DNA from: Mycolicibacterium sp. J2
GTDB taxonomy: Bacteria; Actinomycetota; Actinomycetes; Mycobacteriales; Mycobacteriaceae
Reading direction: 5' to 3'
Length of the DNA: 64,000 nucleotides
Assembly (NCBI RefSeq): GCF_026240945.1
Contig: NZ_JAPFPY010000006.1
Span: 62,001-126,000 of the forward strand
Position 1 is the first letter of the stretch. Each line of letters starts with the position of its first letter. A model generated the notes under the pieces. That model saw nothing but the letters and a program-made list of their open reading frames with translations. It searched no databases and was not told the origin of the DNA. Below, one piece after another: positions 1 through 8,900 of this stretch. The translations under genes were made by a program, and so were the position numbers.

Positions 1-78
1 TGGGTCAATGCCTGCCGGTTGGTCGACTTTCAACACGACCGCACCGACGTGCTGCTGCAACTTGGAGGTCACCGATGA
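1..78 (+). CDS. C-terminal fragment of an unidentified protein
   Basis: These are the last 25 codons of a gene that starts before the window; the tail ends in TDVLLQLGGHR. Its TGA (76-78) overlaps the next ATG as ATGA, so it is probably the upstream member of the same operon. The fragment is too short to assign a family. Confidence 0.5.
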   Translation, partial: WVNACRLVDFQHDRTDVLLQLGGHR

Positions 79-827
79 ACGTCGATCCGGGTGCGCTGCC
101 CGCCGACCTCGCCGCCACCGTCGAAGCCCACGGCAAGGCGGTGGCCGCCGGCGACAATCGGGCGGTGCTCGCAGATTTCCTGCCCGACCGCATCGGGCAG
201 CTCATCGCGTCGGCGGATGTCCCCACCGTGCTCAAGGGGGCCGAGGTACGCACCATCTCCGACGCAGGCGACGGTCGCTACGACGCGGTCATCCGGTACA
301 GCAAGCCCGATGACGAGTGGTTCGAACTGCGCAGCCGCTGGGTGCGATTCGACGACGGCAGCTGGCGGGTTCTCAGCGTGCGCAACATTCCGGCCACCGC
401 GCCGTGGATGGATCTCACCGGCCCCGGCGAGGACGGTTTGGACGCCCCGCACTGGGATGGCCTCCGCGAGGGCGTGCTGAAGATCCAGCGCTGCGGGCAG
501 TGTCGTCGGTGGATCTGGTCGCCACGTCCCATCTGCCCGTCCTGTCATTCGCTGGACCGCCGCTGGGAGGCCGTCGCACCGGTCGGCACCGTCTACTCCT
601 GGACGCGCACCTGGCAACCGTTCACCCCGGAGAGCACCGGCCACCTGCCCTACGTCGTCGTGCTGGTCGCACTGCCGGGTGCCGACGGTGCGCGAGTGGT
701 CGGCGTGCTTGCCGACGCCGACGGCGTCACCCCAACCATCGGCGCGCGAGTGAGGGGCATCGTCGAATCGCCACCCGACGATCAACACTGGCCCTTGCTG
801 CGCTGGCATCTGGAGAACCCCCTGTGA
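75..827 (+). CDS. DUF35 OB-fold, zinc-ribbon acyl-CoA-binding protein with an N-terminal SnoaL-like extension
   Basis: This is a 250-residue protein. The C-terminal half carries the DUF35 arrangement: a rubredoxin-like zinc ribbon with C140-x2-C143 and C154-x2-C157, followed by an OB-fold region with the phrase GTVYSWTRTW. DUF35 proteins are known partners of thiolase-like or aldolase enzymes (for example in steroid side-chain removal), where they bind the acyl-CoA. The first 110 residues resemble a small SnoaL/NTF2-like domain, which stand-alone DUF35 proteins usually lack; that part is inference. The gene overlaps both neighbours by four bases, and the thiolase-like partner follows directly, so the two products probably form a complex. 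Confidence 0.8.
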   Translation: MNVDPGALPADLAATVEAHGKAVAAGDNRAVLADFLPDRIGQLIASADVPTVLKGAEVRTISDAGDGRYDAVIRYSKPDDEWFELRSRWVRFDDGSWRVLSVRNIPATAPWMDLTGPGEDGLDAPHWDGLREGVLKIQRCGQCRRWIWSPRPICPSCHSLDRRWEAVAPVGTVYSWTRTWQPFTPESTGHLPYVVVLVALPGADGARVVGVLADADGVTPTIGARVRGIVESPPDDQHWPLLRWHLENPL

Positions 828-1987
828 GCTTCCGCGGATCCACCGCCGTCGTCGGCGTCGGCTCGACCGGCTACTACAAGCGCGGCACCAGTCCCCTGAC
901 GTCAGCACAACTGGTGCTGACGGCGATCCTGCGGGCTTGCGAGGACGCCGGGGCCGATCCCCGCACCATCGACGGTTTCGTCTCCTACGGCGGTGATTCC
1001 AGCGAGGGTCTGGCCGTCGGCGCGGCCCTGGGCGTACACGAGGTCCGCTGGTCGACAGAGGTGTGGGGTGGTGGGGGTGGCGGTGTCGCCGCCGCCGTGA
1101 ACTGTGCCGCCGCCGCCGTGTACAGCGGTCAAGCCGACTGTGTCGCCGTCTACCGCGGGCTGTCCGAGGGCACCGATGGCCGCCGCGCCTTCGCCAAGGG
1201 TCATATCGGATCGTTGTACGCAGCACATGGTGTGCTCGCGCCGGCCCAGATATGTGCGCTGCGCACCCAGCGCCTGCTCGAGTTCGAACGGGTACCCCGG
1301 TCCGCGATGGAAGCGATCTCGCTGGCCGGCTACCACCACGCGCAGAACAACCCCGATGCGGTGGCGTTCGGCAAACCGGTCGACCACGAGCGCTACGAGG
1401 GCAGCCGGTGGATCTCAGAACCGCTGCACCTGTTCGACTGTTCCCGCGAAAATGACGGCGCTGCAGCCATCCTCGTGGTCAGCGCCGAGCGGGTCGGCGA
1501 CTACCGCGGCGTACCCGCTCTCATCCTGGCCGGCGTTCAGGGCGCCGCCGCCGGCTGGACCGAATCGGTGGAGAACGAGACCGACTACACCAGCGCGGGG
1601 TTCCACCCCGCGATGGTCGCCCGGCTGTGGGCCGGCGCCGGAATAGGACCTGACGACGTCGACGTCACTCAGGTCTACGAGAACTTCACCGGGCCGGCTG
1701 TCGCCTCGATCATCGACCACGGCCTGTCCCCCGGCGGACCGGCGGCCGGGGAAGTCCTCACCGTGGAGAATCTGACCGTGGAAACGGGCCGTCTCCCCAT
1801 CAACACGGCGGGTGGCAATATAGCCGAGGGTTTCGTGCACGGTATCGGACTGGTGGTGGAGGCGGTCCGCCAAATCCGTGGCGGCTCACCTAATCCGGTC
1901 GCCGGTGCGGACATCTCACTGCTGATCGGGGGCCCGATGGCCCCCTTGGTGAGTTCGACAGTCTTCGGGTCCCTGGCGACAGCCTGA
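824..1987 (+). CDS. Thiolase-like lipid-transfer protein (SCP2-thiolase family)
   Basis: The 387-residue product starts at GTG 824, which overlaps the upstream stop as GTGA. It looks like the thiolase-fold lipid-transfer proteins of mycobacteria: an N-terminal VVGVGSTGYYKRG segment, the central SRENDGAAAILV stretch, and a C-terminal NTAGGNIAEGFVHGIG segment. These enzymes act on acyl-CoA esters as thiolases or retro-aldolases, usually together with a DUF35 protein such as the one just upstream. The classical thiolase cysteines are not obvious, so an aldolase-type role is possible. Substrate is unknown; the mce operon and P450 nearby suggest a lipid or sterol-derived CoA ester. Confidence 0.8.
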   Translation: MSFRGSTAVVGVGSTGYYKRGTSPLTSAQLVLTAILRACEDAGADPRTIDGFVSYGGDSSEGLAVGAALGVHEVRWSTEVWGGGGGGVAAAVNCAAAAVYSGQADCVAVYRGLSEGTDGRRAFAKGHIGSLYAAHGVLAPAQICALRTQRLLEFERVPRSAMEAISLAGYHHAQNNPDAVAFGKPVDHERYEGSRWISEPLHLFDCSRENDGAAAILVVSAERVGDYRGVPALILAGVQGAAAGWTESVENETDYTSAGFHPAMVARLWAGAGIGPDDVDVTQVYENFTGPAVASIIDHGLSPGGPAAGEVLTVENLTVETGRLPINTAGGNIAEGFVHGIGLVVEAVRQIRGGSPNPVAGADISLLIGGPMAPLVSSTVFGSLATA

Positions 1988-2018
1988 ACCGGATCTCAAC
2001 CTTGGAACGAGGAGCAAG

Positions 2019-3534
2019 ATGGCAGCGAGCGTCGGATCCGCACTGAGTTGGTGGGCCAGGACCAAGGGCGAGGAAACAGCCCTCATCGTGGCCGAGGACC
2101 AGCTGACCTTCCGCGACGTGCACGACTGGTCCAGCCGGTTGGCCCGGCGGCTGGCCGACGAAGGCGTCAAACCCGGCGACCGGGTCGGTCTGCTGGGCGC
2201 CAATGCCCTGGCATGGCCGATAGCTGCACTGGCCATCATCAAGACCGGCGCGGTCCTGGTACCGCTGAATGCCCGGCTCAAGCCGGCCGAGATCCGTAAG
2301 GTCGCCGACGACGCCGGGCTGAGCATGATCCTGGCCAGCAAGGCGCATGTGCCCGTTGCGCAGGACGCGCGCGCCGGGGGGCACGACTTCACGGTGCTCG
2401 ACTTCGGCCTCGTCGAGGCGGAACGCACCGGCGTACCCGACGACTTCAAGGTCGACCGCGCCCCCGACGAGGCGATCGCCGTCATCTTCACCAGCGGATC
2501 CACCGGGTTGTCCAAGGGCGTCATCCTCACCAACGCGACCCTGTTGTCGATCGTGTTGGAGAACACGCTGACCCAAGAGGGCTTCCGGCCCGGCACCGTG
2601 ACCCTGCTCGTGCTCCCGCTGGCGTTCACCCCCGGCCTGGTCTACGGACTGCTCATGACGACCGTGCTGGGCGGGACTCTCATCGTGGAGCCGGAACTGA
2701 ACCCTTCCCGGGGCGGTCGACATCATCGAGCACCACGGTGTCCGAGCACTTTTCGGTGTGCCCCTGATCTTCGAGGCCATGTCGAAAGCGCCCGAATTCG
2801 CCGAGGCGGACCTGAGCTCACTGCAGACGGCCATCATCGGTGGCGCCGCGGTGCCGGTGGAACTGCTCGGCAGGTGGGCCGACAAGGGCGTGCTGCTTCG
2901 ACAGATCTACGGGATGACCGAAGCCGGCGGGGTGGCCACCGCGACGCTGCCTCACGAAGCCCTCGAGCACCCCGGCTCCTGCGGCATCGGCTCGATCTTC
3001 ACCGACGTCCGGGTCATGGGCGAGGACGGGGAGCTTCGCGGTCCCGGCGAGCAGGGCGAGATCGTGGTGCGCGGCCCCCTGGTGACCCCCGGATACTGGG
3101 ACGACCCGGCTTCGACCGCGCAGGCGATTCGAGACGGCTGGTTGCACAGTGGTGATCTCGGCGTCGCCGACGAGTCCGGCCGGATCACCTTCGTCGACCG
3201 CATGAAAGATCTCATCATCTCGGGCGGGATCAACATCTCACCCGTCGAGCTGGAATCGGCCATTGGGGCCCTCGACGGGGTCGACGAAGTCGCGGTGATC
3301 GCCGCGGCCGACGCGCGGTTCGGTGAGACTCCAGCGGCCATCATCACCGGCAGCGTGGCCGACCGGGAATCGGTGATCTCGCACTGCGAGACGCTGCTGT
3401 CGGATTACAAGATCCCGCGCTATGTGGTGCTCCGCGACGAGCCGCTGCCACGGCTCCCCAGCGGCAAGCTCGACAAGCGGGCCATCTGCGCCGAGTACCA
3501 CGATGTCCCGCAACGGTTTCCGCGGGTTCGGTGA
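2019..3534 (+). pseudogene. Acyl-CoA synthetase (FadD-like, ANL superfamily), frameshifted
   Basis: Two reading frames join into one about 504-residue acyl-CoA synthetase. The first starts at ATG 2019 behind GAGGAG (2008-2013) and contains the P-loop FTSGSTGLSKGV. The second, in the next frame, carries YGMTEAGG, the hinge region SGDLGV...DRMKDLIISGG and the C-terminal lysine motif PSGKLDKR. The switch falls at a run of four G (2710-2713). With three G the sequence reads NPSRAVDIIEHHG, as expected for the family. As given, the gene makes a truncated product lacking the C-terminal domain. It would activate a carboxylic acid to its CoA ester for the thiolase and hydratase genes around it. A sequencing error in the G run is a real alternative. 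Confidence 0.85.
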
Positions 3535-3601
3535 GCCCTGCGAAGTCGTAGCCATCCCCGGGCCGTAAGGCGGGGCCTACGGCCTCGGCATCCGAGGCCG
3601 A

Positions 3602-4393
3602 TCAGTGTCCCGACGTACCCCCATCGACGGCGATCGTCGATCCGGTGACATAACTGGACGCCCGGCTGGCAAGGAAAACCACCGCGGCGTCGATCTCACG
3701 CTGCGTGCCCACCCGCCCCAGCGGGCAGGTGGCGAGGAAGCGGGCCAATGTCTCGCCGGGCATCTCACCGATCATGTCGGTCTCGACGAAACCGGGAGCG
3801 ATGGCGTTGACCCTGATGCCTTTGCGGGCCGACCACTGATTGGCCAGATCCCTGGTCAATCCGATCAATCCCGCTTTACTCGCGGCGTACGCTGCCTGTG
3901 GCAGCACGGACTTCACCAGACCCAGCATGCTGGACACGTTCACGATGCTGGCGCCGGGCTGCATGACGCGCGCACACGCCTGCGCCGCCCAGTACGCACC
4001 CATCAGGTTCACCTCGAGCACTGCCCGAAAGTCTTGCGGCCGCTCAGACGTCGCCGGCGCAACATGCGAAACCCCGGCATTGTTCACCAGCACATCCACC
4101 CTCCCGAACTCGGCCAGAGCGGTGTCGGCCAGCTCGGCACACGCTTCGGGTCGTGTCACGTCGGTGGTAACCACCAGACAAGAACGGCCGGTGGCGCGAA
4201 CGGTCGCCGCGGTCGCATCGAGCTGCGCCCGGCGCCGGCCCGCGACGACGATATCCGCTCCGGCTTGCGCGAGCGCTCGGGCGAATCCCGCACCGAGCCC
4301 GCTGCCCGCCCCGGTGACGATCGCCACCGAATCCGTCAGGCAGAACAGGTCGAGTACCGAGTCGATCGGCTCAGGCGTGGTTGTCGATGACAC
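3602..4393 (-). CDS. Short-chain dehydrogenase/reductase
   Basis: This is a classical SDR with the nucleotide-binding TGAGSGLG motif, NNAG, and the catalytic YAASK; it ends in DGGTSGH. It should oxidise or reduce a hydroxyl/keto group with NAD(P)(H). I start it at GTG 4393, giving 263 residues, the usual SDR size. GTG 4438 and GTG 4456 are also in frame but add an Ala/Arg-rich tail, and 4456 lies inside a palindrome that looks like a promoter or operator. It is transcribed against the flanking + strand cluster and may be separately regulated. Confidence 0.85.
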   Translation of the reverse strand: MSSTTTPEPIDSVLDLFCLTDSVAIVTGAGSGLGAGFARALAQAGADIVVAGRRRAQLDATAATVRATGRSCLVVTTDVTRPEACAELADTALAEFGRVDVLVNNAGVSHVAPATSERPQDFRAVLEVNLMGAYWAAQACARVMQPGASIVNVSSMLGLVKSVLPQAAYAASKAGLIGLTRDLANQWSARKGIRVNAIAPGFVETDMIGEMPGETLARFLATCPLGRVGTQREIDAAVVFLASRASSYVTGSTIAVDGGTSGH

Positions 4394-4455
4394 CGCATCG
4401 TCGTTCCGTTGTCGTGCCGAGTCAGGGGCCGCCGACACGGCGGTCGCGCCACCCA

Positions 4456-4473
4456 CTAATCTAAAGTCATTAG
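4456..4473. promoter_or_regulatory. Palindrome upstream of the divergent SDR gene
   Basis: CTAAT (4456-4460) and ATTAG (4469-4473) form a 5-8-5 inverted repeat in an AT-rich patch directly upstream of the - strand SDR. Its position fits an operator or promoter element; no regulator can be assigned. Confidence 0.35.
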
Positions 4474-4771
4474 CCTAGACGAAGTCCGAGGACGCGCGGC
4501 GCGGGAGGGCTCAGCACCCGGGCCACCCGCCCCGGATCATCCGCAGCTAACTTTCAGCGGCGCCGCTTCACGCAGGGCCGCCCGTGACGTCCGCTACCGC
4601 CGGCCGCCCCCGGCGGAGCGGGCCCACCCCGCCCACGACGCGCGCTCGACCAACCGCCGACCACGCCCACACCCCCAGGCGCCCCGGCCGCACACCCCGG
4701 CAACCGGCCCACGGGCACCACGCCAAACGACGATCACCGCCGCGACACCCTGGTGCCGCCCAGCCCCCAGC
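4474..4771. other. Intergenic, very GC-rich, no gene seen
   Basis: This stretch between the two SDR genes is extremely C/G-rich on one strand. Open frames exist in it only because stops are rare at this composition; they have Arg/Pro-rich translations and no start signals. I see no supported gene here. Confidence 0.5.
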
Positions 4772-4824
4772 CAGCCGACAAATACCATTCTGAACTGGCA
4801 CTATTGCACTTAACTTGTCGGCTG
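4772..4824. promoter_or_regulatory. Long-spaced inverted repeat upstream of a sigma-A-like promoter
   Basis: CAGCCGACAA (4772-4781) and TTGTCGGCTG (4815-4824) are perfect 10-base inverted arms 33 bases apart. They end 12 bases before the -35 box of the promoter for the SDR/P450 operon, so they may be a regulator site or two half-sites that allow looping. Confidence 0.4.
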
Positions 4825-4835
4825 ACACTTTTTGA

Positions 4836-4864
4836 TTGACGTCTCATATCTATCGGCGTAAGGT
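4836..4864 (+). promoter_or_regulatory. Predicted sigma-A-type promoter of the SDR-P450 operon
   Basis: A -35 element TTGACG (4836-4841) and a -10 element TAAGGT (4859-4864) are separated by exactly 17 bases. They lie about 90 bases upstream of the SDR start codon at 4955. The -10 fits the mycobacterial TANNNT pattern. Confidence 0.5.
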
Positions 4865-4954
4865 TTGTCGCACAGGTGTTGCACGTCACAGTGCCACCGT
4901 GATGTGAGCGGCCCGGCGAGGCGCGGGGTCCGCGGGCTGAACCCAAGGAGGATC

Positions 4955-5821
4955 ATGAAGCTGGAGAACAAGGTCGCGCTCATCACGGGCGCCGGGTCCG
5001 GCCTCGGCCGTCGCAGTGCGCAAATGTTCAGCGCCGAGGGCGCCCGGGTGGCGATCGTGGACATCGACGGCGATCGCGCTGAGCAAACGGCCAAACTGGT
5101 GCACGAAGCGGGCGGGGACGCGATCGCGATCACCGCCGACGTAGCCGTCAAGGCGCAGATCCAGTCGGCGGTCGATCAGACCGTGGCTCATTACGGCACG
5201 TTGGATATCGCCTGGGCCAACGCCGGGGTGGTGTCGCGCGGGGGCGTTCCGTCCGTCGCCGGTGGCGAGTACGTCGCGTTCGAGGACCTGACCGAGACGG
5301 ACTGGCAGCACGTGCTGGGAGTCAACCTGTCCGGCGTCGTGTACACCGCACAAGCCGCCATCCCGAGTCTCAAGGCCAACGGCGGCGGCACCATCCTGGC
5401 GACCTCCTCGGCCGCATCGCTGGTGGCTTACCACAACATCGCCATGTACTCGGCCACCAAGGCCGGGGTCAACGGCCTGGTCCGCGGACTCGCACTTGAC
5501 CTCGGCCGCTGGGGAATTCGCGTGAACGCCATCGCGCCGACGCACGGGATGTCGCCGAACTTCCTGATGCCCCCCGGGACCCCGGTGGTCGGCCAGTCCT
5601 ACGAAGAGGTCGCCGGCCCGTGGAATCCGACCGTATCGCCCATCCCACTCAAGCTGCAGCGGCCCCCGTCGATCGACGACAACGCCAAGGTCGCACTGTT
5701 TCTCGTGAGCGACGATTCCGCCTACATCTCCGGCGCCACGATCGGCGCCACCGACGGCGGCACGCTCTCACGCGTCGGGATGTGGTTCGACGAGGACCTG
5801 AACCCCCAGCCTGTTTCCTGA
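4955..5821 (+). CDS. Short-chain dehydrogenase/reductase
   Basis: The start is ATG 4955 behind a strong AAGGAGG (4945-4951), giving 288 residues. The Rossmann motif TGAGSGLG begins at T11, NAG is at 89-91, Ser is at about 151 and the catalytic Y165-x3-K169 is clear. A longer-than-usual insertion follows NAG (about residues 95-110), and the loop around 180-205 is proline-rich, features of SDRs acting on bulky substrates. It is followed after 32 bases by a cytochrome P450. The pair may hydroxylate a substrate and then oxidise the resulting alcohol. Cofactor preference cannot be judged with certainty, though D36 at the end of beta-2 favours NAD. Confidence 0.88.
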   Translation: MKLENKVALITGAGSGLGRRSAQMFSAEGARVAIVDIDGDRAEQTAKLVHEAGGDAIAITADVAVKAQIQSAVDQTVAHYGTLDIAWANAGVVSRGGVPSVAGGEYVAFEDLTETDWQHVLGVNLSGVVYTAQAAIPSLKANGGGTILATSSAASLVAYHNIAMYSATKAGVNGLVRGLALDLGRWGIRVNAIAPTHGMSPNFLMPPGTPVVGQSYEEVAGPWNPTVSPIPLKLQRPPSIDDNAKVALFLVSDDSAYISGATIGATDGGTLSRVGMWFDEDLNPQPVS

Positions 5822-5853
5822 TCACACCCATACACCGGAGGACAGCCCCCAAC

Positions 5854-7080
5854 ATGACCGCAGCAGCCAGCGTCCCGACCGAATTGGTCGTGGACTTCGA
5901 CGTGTACGACCCCGCCCTGGCCAGCCCCGTCGACGTGATGCAGGACAAGGTGGCCGAGTTGGCAGCGATAGGCCCCGTCGTCTATTCGCCTGCCTACGGT
6001 GGACACTGGATTGTCACGCGCTATAAGGAGATCCAGCAGGTCCTCACCGATCCTCAGACATTCTCCAGCTACCCCAACAATCTGGTCACCAGTGACATCG
6101 GCAAGTTCATCCCCCTGGAGTTGGACCCGCCCGAGCACACCTCCTACCGGCACGCGTTGCAGCCGCTGTTCAGCCCGCAGCGAATGAAGAAGCTGTCCGA
6201 CGACATCCGGGCCGTGGTCAACGAACTGCTCGACGAGTTCGCGGGCAAGGGCGAGGTGGAATACGTGTCGGCGTTCGCCCACGAGTTGCCCGCCCGGATC
6301 TTCCTGGCCCTGATGGACTGGCCCCTCTCGGATGCGCCGCTGTTCACCGAGGCCACCGACACCATCCTGTTCGGCAAGCCCGGTGGCACCGAAGAGGAAT
6401 CCAATCAGGCGCGAATGATGGCCGGCCTGCAGATGTTCGGCTACTTCCAGAACATCATCGAGACTCGCCGCGCCAATCCGGGCACCGACATCACCTCGAC
6501 GCTCATCCACACCGAGGTCAGCCTTCCCGACGGCACCCGGCTGCTCAACGACGAAGAACTCAACCGAATGTTCTTCCTGCTGTTGATCGGAGGGCTGCAC
6601 ACCGTGCAGGGGTCGCTGTGCTGGGCGATCGTGCACCTGACCAAGAACCCCGAACAGCGTGCCGCGCTGATCGCCGACCCGGACCTGATCCCCAAGGCGG
6701 TCGAGGAAATCCTGCGGATGGAGGCAGCGATCATCCCTGGCCGACGCGCAACCAAGGACGTCGAACTCGGCGGCGTCACCATCGCCGAGGGCGACCAGCT
6801 CATCGTCATGCTGTGCGGCGCCAACCGGGACGCCAACGAATTCCCCGCTCCGACCGACTTCGACATCGAGCGTTATCCCAACCGGCACTTGTCCTTCGGT
6901 GCCGGCGTGCACCGCTGCCTGGGATCACACCTAGGCCGTATCGAGCTTGTCATCGCGTTGGAGGAGATCCATCGCCGGATCCCGGACTACGAGCTGATCG
7001 AGTCCGATCCACCTGTCTTCCATTCCAGCCAGGTGCGCGGATGTGCGCGCCTGCCGATCCGGTTCACTCCAGAGACGTAG
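5854..7080 (+). CDS. Cytochrome P450
   Basis: This is a complete 408-residue bacterial class I P450. The heme-binding loop reads FGAGVHRCLG with Cys355 as the iron ligand; the K-helix ExxR is E285-R288. The I-helix motif is GGLHT with Thr250, where most family members have A/G-G-x-D/E-T, so the acidic residue is replaced by His. It needs an external ferredoxin and reductase, which are not encoded nearby. It sits between an SDR and a TetR regulator and probably hydroxylates the substrate of this cluster. The CYP subfamily cannot be named from sequence reading alone. Confidence 0.92.
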   Translation: MTAAASVPTELVVDFDVYDPALASPVDVMQDKVAELAAIGPVVYSPAYGGHWIVTRYKEIQQVLTDPQTFSSYPNNLVTSDIGKFIPLELDPPEHTSYRHALQPLFSPQRMKKLSDDIRAVVNELLDEFAGKGEVEYVSAFAHELPARIFLALMDWPLSDAPLFTEATDTILFGKPGGTEEESNQARMMAGLQMFGYFQNIIETRRANPGTDITSTLIHTEVSLPDGTRLLNDEELNRMFFLLLIGGLHTVQGSLCWAIVHLTKNPEQRAALIADPDLIPKAVEEILRMEAAIIPGRRATKDVELGGVTIAEGDQLIVMLCGANRDANEFPAPTDFDIERYPNRHLSFGAGVHRCLGSHLGRIELVIALEEIHRRIPDYELIESDPPVFHSSQVRGCARLPIRFTPET

Positions 7081-7095
7081 GCGATCGGGCCGAGA

Positions 7096-7144
7096 GCAGG
7101 GTGTTCTGCCGGCGTTTCGCCATTGCGCCGGCAGAACACCCTGC
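7096..7144. terminator. Perfect 19-bp stem-loop between P450 and tetR
   Basis: Bases 7096-7114 and 7126-7144 are perfect 19-base inverted arms around an 11-base loop, 16 bases after the P450 stop. There is no long T run (CTTGTT follows), which is common for mycobacterial terminators. It could also be a binding site for the adjacent TetR. Confidence 0.6.
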
Positions 7145-7189
7145 CTTGTTAGAATTTCGAGTTCACCGAATCGAGCGACAGGAGACGAG

Positions 7190-7822
7190 ATGGCGCGCCG
7201 CAAGAGCGGCACCGGCCTGAGCTCTGACGCCGACGAAGCTCGCCAACAGATCCTCGCCGCCGCCGAGCGGGTGATCACTCGCTACGGCGTACCGAAGACG
7301 ACCATGGACGATATCGGTAAGGAAGCCGGGGTGTCCCGGCCCACTGTGTACCGCTACTTCGGTGACCGCGACGCACTCTTGGGAGCTCTCATCGAGCGAC
7401 GGTCGCGGATGCTGTTCGCACGTGCCCACGACTTCATCGTCAGTCACGCCACATTTGCCGATCAACTCGTCGAAGGCCTGGTCTACCTGGTCGACCACGG
7501 TCGCCGCGATCCGGTCGTGCGGATCCTGGTCAGCCCCGAACACATGGAATTGGCAGCCCCGATCGTCGGCGGCGCCGACCTGGCCACCAATCTGACCGCT
7601 GAGATGTGGGAGCCCGTGTTCCGGCAGGCGATGGCGCGCGGCGAGATCAGGGCAGATCTTGACATGAAGGCCGTCTCCGAATGGCTTGCGCTGGTACAGT
7701 TCATCCTCGTCGGGCGCCTCGATTTCTCCTCCGCAGATGATCCTGGACATCGAAAGATGCTGCGAGAGTTCGTTTTACCGGCATTCTCCCCCGTCACCGC
7801 GCCAACAGGCGACGTCCACTGA
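7190..7822 (+). CDS. TetR-family transcriptional regulator
   Basis: The product has 210 residues and starts at ATG 7190 behind AGGAG. The N-terminal HTH is typical of TetR (TTMDDIGKEAGVSRPTVYRYFG, about residues 38-60). The C-terminal ligand domain is variable and gives no clue to the inducer. It lies between the P450 and the enoyl-CoA hydratase and likely represses part of this cluster. A 19-bp palindrome stands just upstream. Confidence 0.88.
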   Translation: MARRKSGTGLSSDADEARQQILAAAERVITRYGVPKTTMDDIGKEAGVSRPTVYRYFGDRDALLGALIERRSRMLFARAHDFIVSHATFADQLVEGLVYLVDHGRRDPVVRILVSPEHMELAAPIVGGADLATNLTAEMWEPVFRQAMARGEIRADLDMKAVSEWLALVQFILVGRLDFSSADDPGHRKMLREFVLPAFSPVTAPTGDVH

Positions 7823-7988
7823 TCAGAGCCTCGCACCTGGAACCGCGGACCGTCATCGAAGTGACCGCATCTCGATGTGCCCGGTAGGTACGCCCAGCGA
7901 GTCTGCAACGACACACCGCGATCATGAAGGGGACCCGGCGCGACCCGGCCGTGATCTCCTGATCCGAAGCACAGGAGGTAGCGCAGCA

Positions 7989-8825
7989 ATGGTATTCACC
8001 ACGATCACCTATGACACGGCGGATCAGATCGCCACCATCACGTTGAACCGACCCGAGGCGCGCAACGGGTTCACCCTGACGATGGCCGACGAACTCAACG
8101 CGGCCTTGCTGGCTGCCGACAACGACGATCACGTTCGCGCCGTCATCCTGCGTGCGGCGGGCAAGCACTTCTGCGTCGGGATGGATATGGCAGGCGGGGA
8201 TCCGACCATAGGCGATCCCGACGACCCGCACTGGGACGAACCGGCCACCCGGGTGGCCCGGCCGATGACCAATCTCGACAAGCCCGTCATCGCGGCCATC
8301 CAGGGCGCTGCTGTTGGGGTGGGGCTGTCCATGACGCTGGCCGCCGATTTCAGGCTCGCCGCCGATGATGCCCGGTTCGGCTTCGTCTTCGCCCGCCGCG
8401 GACTGTTCCCCGAAGGCGGATCGTTGTGGTTCCTGCCGCAGATCGTCGGACTGGCCAAGGCCACGGAGTGGATGATCACCGGCCGGGTCTTCGGCGTCGA
8501 CGAGGCCGCTGACGCCGGGTTGGTCACGAGTGTGCATCCCCGCGAAGAGCTGTGGGCCGCGGCCGACACATTGGCCCGCGAGATCGTGGCCAATGTCGCA
8601 CCGGTATCCGCGGCGGTGATCCGTCGAGGTCTCACCGTCATGGCGGCCCGCGGAAATCCCGAGGCCGCCTTTGCAATCGACCGTCAGACGATCTCCTACG
8701 CCTTCACGTCCCCCGATATGGCCGAAGGGGTGGCGGCCTTTCTGCAGAAGCGGCCCCCGGAGTTCACCGGCGTGGCGCGAAACGAGGTGTCGCGCTTTCC
8801 TTGGCTGCGCTTCGATCGGCAGTGA
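7989..8825 (+). CDS. Enoyl-CoA hydratase/isomerase (crotonase) family protein
   Basis: The 278-residue product follows an AGGAGG site (about 7972) and shows the crotonase signature: HFCVGMDM for the first oxyanion-hole region and IAAIQGAAVGVGLSMTLAADF for the second. The acidic residue region is FARRGLFPEGGSLWFLP. It should hydrate or isomerise an enoyl-CoA made by the local beta-oxidation-like pathway. The gene is separated by 166 bases from tetR; no terminator is seen between it and the convergent MceG-type gene. Confidence 0.88.
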   Translation: MVFTTITYDTADQIATITLNRPEARNGFTLTMADELNAALLAADNDDHVRAVILRAAGKHFCVGMDMAGGDPTIGDPDDPHWDEPATRVARPMTNLDKPVIAAIQGAAVGVGLSMTLAADFRLAADDARFGFVFARRGLFPEGGSLWFLPQIVGLAKATEWMITGRVFGVDEAADAGLVTSVHPREELWAAADTLAREIVANVAPVSAAVIRRGLTVMAARGNPEAAFAIDRQTISYAFTSPDMAEGVAAFLQKRPPEFTGVARNEVSRFPWLRFDRQ

Positions 8826-8900
8826 AGTCTGCTCATCCGCTCGGGCGGTGCCTCGATGCCGGCAAGGCACCCCGCGTCGCGCCACACGCTCGTCTCGGCA

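Noticed and set aside
69..1226. Long - strand open frame (385 codons) opposite the DUF35 and thiolase-like genes
   Set aside because: The translation is Arg/Pro/His-rich with no motifs, while the + strand frames have clear family signatures; it is a high-GC shadow frame.
4500..4800. Open frames on both strands in the GC-rich gap between two SDR genes
   Set aside because: Composition alone explains the open frames; the translations are Arg/Pro/Gly-rich without structure and the promoter of the next operon overlaps them.
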